From positions 1 through 24,649 of the forward strand of contig CAYXUG010000032.1 in the NCBI GenBank assembly GCA_964468655.1: 24,649 nt of DNA, read 5' to 3'. Shown here in pieces: positions 23,042 to 24,649 of this stretch. The DNA is from CAYXUG01 sp964468655. GTDB lineage: Bacteria > Fidelibacterota > Marinisomatia > Marinisomatales > CAYXUG01. The translations under genes and the position numbers were made by a program. Below the pieces are notes generated by a model. It saw nothing but the letters and a program-made list of their open reading frames with translations, did not search any database and had not been told where the DNA came from. Each line of letters begins with the position of its first letter. Position 1 is the first letter of the stretch.

Positions 23042-23320
23042 CTATTTTTTCTTAAACATCCGAAGCATCCGGTCTGTCACCAAAAACCCCCCGACCACAT
23101 TAACCGTGGCAAGAATAATTGCGGCACACCCAAGTATCACACTGATATTTGACCCCTCCGATCCCGCAGCAATGAGTGCGCCCACAATAGTTATTCCTGA
23201 AATAGCATTGGAACCGGACATAAGAGGCGTGTGAAGTGTGGGAGGAACTTTAGAAATCACCTCAAACCCTACAAAAACCGCCAATACAAAAACATATATT
23301 TCAATGAGCAATTCAGCCAT
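23042..23320 (-). CDS. pntA2: NAD(P) transhydrogenase alpha subunit, C-terminal part (three-subunit form)
   Basis: This 92-residue membrane protein has three hydrophobic helices and corresponds to the C-terminal membrane part of E. coli PntA. It shows FVGFEVISKVPPTLHTPLMSGSNAISGI and VGGFLVTDRMLRMF. His30 (TLHTPLMSG) is at the position of the alpha2 His proposed for proton transfer in the Thermus enzyme. The start overlaps the pntA1 stop by one base (TAATG). Confidence 0.96.
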   Translation of the reverse strand: MAELLIEIYVFVLAVFVGFEVISKVPPTLHTPLMSGSNAISGITIVGALIAAGSEGSNISVILGCAAIILATVNVVGGFLVTDRMLRMFKKK

Positions 23321-24486
23321 TATGAGTCAGATTCCTTCTCCCAATTCAACAGATCCTTGACGTGTTTGTTGATTATTTTCCCTTCATGTGTTAGAATGGT
23401 GTTTTCAATAACTTCATCTTCCATATCAATGTTAATCTGGCCATCTTTAATGATTTCAAGCACAAGACCCGTAACATTCCTACTGAACATTTCACTGGCA
23501 TGGTATGAAATTGAACTCGGTAAATCGGTAGGGCCAATGATAAAAACACCATGTCTTGATACTGTTTGACCTTTGACGGTCAATTCACAATTCCCTCCCT
23601 GTTCTGCCGCCAAATCTACAATCACAGAACCGTAGGGCATTTTTCGAACCATTTCCTCCGTTATCAAAAGAGGCGCCCTTTTACCAAAAATCTGTGCTGT
23701 GGTAATAGCTACATCCGTCTTCGCAATATGTTCTGCAATTGTAACCTGTTCGTGACGGTAGAAATCTTCTGACATTTCCACTCCGTAACCGCCTTCCATT
23801 TCAGTTTCTTCAGCAACTTCGAGATGAACAAAATCAGCTCCAAGACTTTCAACCTGTTCCTTTACAACGGGGCGTGTATCAAAAACTTTTACCTTTGCAC
23901 CCAGACGTTTTGCCGTAGCGATTGCCTGCAGTCCTGCCACTCCTGCCCCAATAATCAGCACTTTTGCCGGAGAAACAGTTCCTGCTGCTGTCATCATAAG
24001 CGGAAAAAACTTGTTCAAGTGATTGGCTGCCATTAAAACTGCTTTGTAACCGGCTATTGAACTCATGGCACTCAGTGGATCCATTCTTTGAGCCCGCGAG
24101 ATGCGGGGAATAAGTTCCATGGAAAAGCAGGTCATTTGCTTGTCAGCAAGTTCCTCTACATTATGAATATTTTTAAATGGATCAAAAAAACCGATTATAA
24201 CAGACTTTTTTGGAAATGGATCCACAATCTGCATCATGCCTTCCTTTAAACAGACACACTGAACTTTTAAAAACAATTTCCCCCTTTGTAGAAGCTCATC
24301 GTAATCCGATAAAACTTCCCCACCTGTTTTCTTGTACATTTGAGAAGTAAACCCCACATGCTCCCCGGCACCTTCCTGTATCAGCACCGAAATATCACGC
24401 TTTGCAAGTCGCTTTACGCTCTCCGGAACAAGAGCAACACGCTTTTCATTTTCTGCTGTTTCTTTTAATACCGCTATAGTTGTCAT
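23320..24486 (-). CDS. pntA1: NAD(P) transhydrogenase alpha subunit 1 (NAD(H)-binding)
   Basis: This 388-residue soluble subunit is related to alanine dehydrogenase. It begins TTIAVLKETAENEKRVALVPESV. It shows the loop RAQRMDPLSAMSSIAGYKAV (131-150), close to the RQD-loop region, and the NAD Rossmann motif GAGVAG (180-185) followed by FDTRPVVKEQ. Then come TTAQIFGKRAPLLITEEMV, the VIVDLAAEQGGNCE strand-loop, and SYHASEMFSRN near the C-terminus. It binds NADH and passes hydride to NADP+ bound by PntB. It is the first gene of the operon pntA1-pntA2-pntB. Upstream the minus strand has a weak GGAAAA ribosome site and AT-rich DNA, but no convincing promoter. Confidence 0.97.
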   Translation of the reverse strand: MTTIAVLKETAENEKRVALVPESVKRLAKRDISVLIQEGAGEHVGFTSQMYKKTGGEVLSDYDELLQRGKLFLKVQCVCLKEGMMQIVDPFPKKSVIIGFFDPFKNIHNVEELADKQMTCFSMELIPRISRAQRMDPLSAMSSIAGYKAVLMAANHLNKFFPLMMTAAGTVSPAKVLIIGAGVAGLQAIATAKRLGAKVKVFDTRPVVKEQVESLGADFVHLEVAEETEMEGGYGVEMSEDFYRHEQVTIAEHIAKTDVAITTAQIFGKRAPLLITEEMVRKMPYGSVIVDLAAEQGGNCELTVKGQTVSRHGVFIIGPTDLPSSISYHASEMFSRNVTGLVLEIIKDGQINIDMEDEVIENTILTHEGKIINKHVKDLLNWEKESDS

Positions 24487-24649
24487 TCTATTTTCCAGAA
24501 TTTGTTCTTGATTTTAGGGAATAAATATGAACTGAAAGTTAGAACTTTTTAATTACCTATGGCAAACAAGAAAGTTTAAAAGGATGACACTTGGATAGAC
24601 ATGGTTTACAGTTTTGGGAGTTAAAGAAGCCATGGAATATAGGAATGGA
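24487..24649. other. Right-edge non-coding region
   Basis: These 163 bases lie upstream of pntA1 and are AT-rich. A plus-strand stretch from 24586 can be read as TWFTVLGVKEAMEYRNG to the edge and might be the start of a gene that begins here, but the open length is too short to support a call. Confidence 0.4.

Noticed and set aside
24632..24649. Plus-strand ATG (MEYRNG) at the right edge
   Set aside because: Only six codons are visible, which is not enough to call a gene.
1..24649. CRISPR array, transposase, phage genes, tRNA or rRNA
   Set aside because: No regularly spaced repeats, no transposase or integrase motif, and no tRNA-like cloverleaf or rRNA sequence was seen by eye.

Overview
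The window reads as a chromosomal segment of a diderm (Gram-negative) bacterium of moderate to low GC. The genes suggest the FCB side of the tree (Marinimicrobia, Calditrichota or Ignavibacteria-like): many secreted envelope proteins with CsgG/FlgT/LPP20-type domains, a kelch-like plus parallel beta-helix surface protein, a cohesin-like domain, and dispersed palindromic intergenic repeats. This placement is inferred from gene style alone; no rRNA or tRNA is present to fix it.

Left part, 1-5819, all minus strand. Read in transcription order: a FlgT-like envelope protein (5819-4704), an LPP20-like protein (4693-3866) and a TlpA-like thioredoxin (3844-3176) form a tight operon. Next come a repeat-rich zone holding a lone GIY-YIG nuclease gene (3021-2716), a CsgG-like anchored protein (2516-1800), more palindromic repeats, a short secreted cohesin-like protein (1556-1146), and a large secreted kelch/beta-helix protein that overlaps it by ATGA and runs off the left edge. 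Two repeat families are recognisable. Family A is a roughly 60-base element with a CCCCTCTCTC/GAGAGAGGGG hairpin. Family B is about 95-110 bases with inverted ends. One A copy has been read into the 3' end of the TlpA-like gene.

Middle part, 6000-13237, plus strand: a TPR/SLH lipoprotein, a secreted protein of unknown function, a SufS-like PLP enzyme, another secreted unknown, ligA, a PAP2 phosphatase-like protein, an outer-membrane beta-barrel and a small cytosolic unknown. From 9185 onward the genes nearly touch or overlap. An SDR dehydrogenase (14100-13240) converges on this block.

Right part: a ROK sugar kinase with a good promoter (14361-15215), an ABC-2 ATPase/permease pair (15274-16991), a CsgG-like/acidic-tract/beta-barrel protein (17045-18514), and an NAD(P) metabolism group. 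That group contains a nicotinate phosphoribosyltransferase and a nicotinamidase on the plus strand, and, converging on them, a decayed FAD/NAD(P) oxidoreductase and the three-gene proton-translocating transhydrogenase operon pntA1-pntA2-pntB. The salvage genes would make NAD from nicotinamide, and the transhydrogenase would set the NADPH/NADH balance.

The points most worth a second look are the GIY-YIG gene between two direct copies of repeat B, the repeat-derived C-terminus of the TlpA-like protein, the in-frame palindrome in the ABC ATPase, the broken flavoprotein, and the three CsgG-fold envelope proteins of different architecture. I saw no CRISPR array, transposase, phage gene, tRNA or rRNA.
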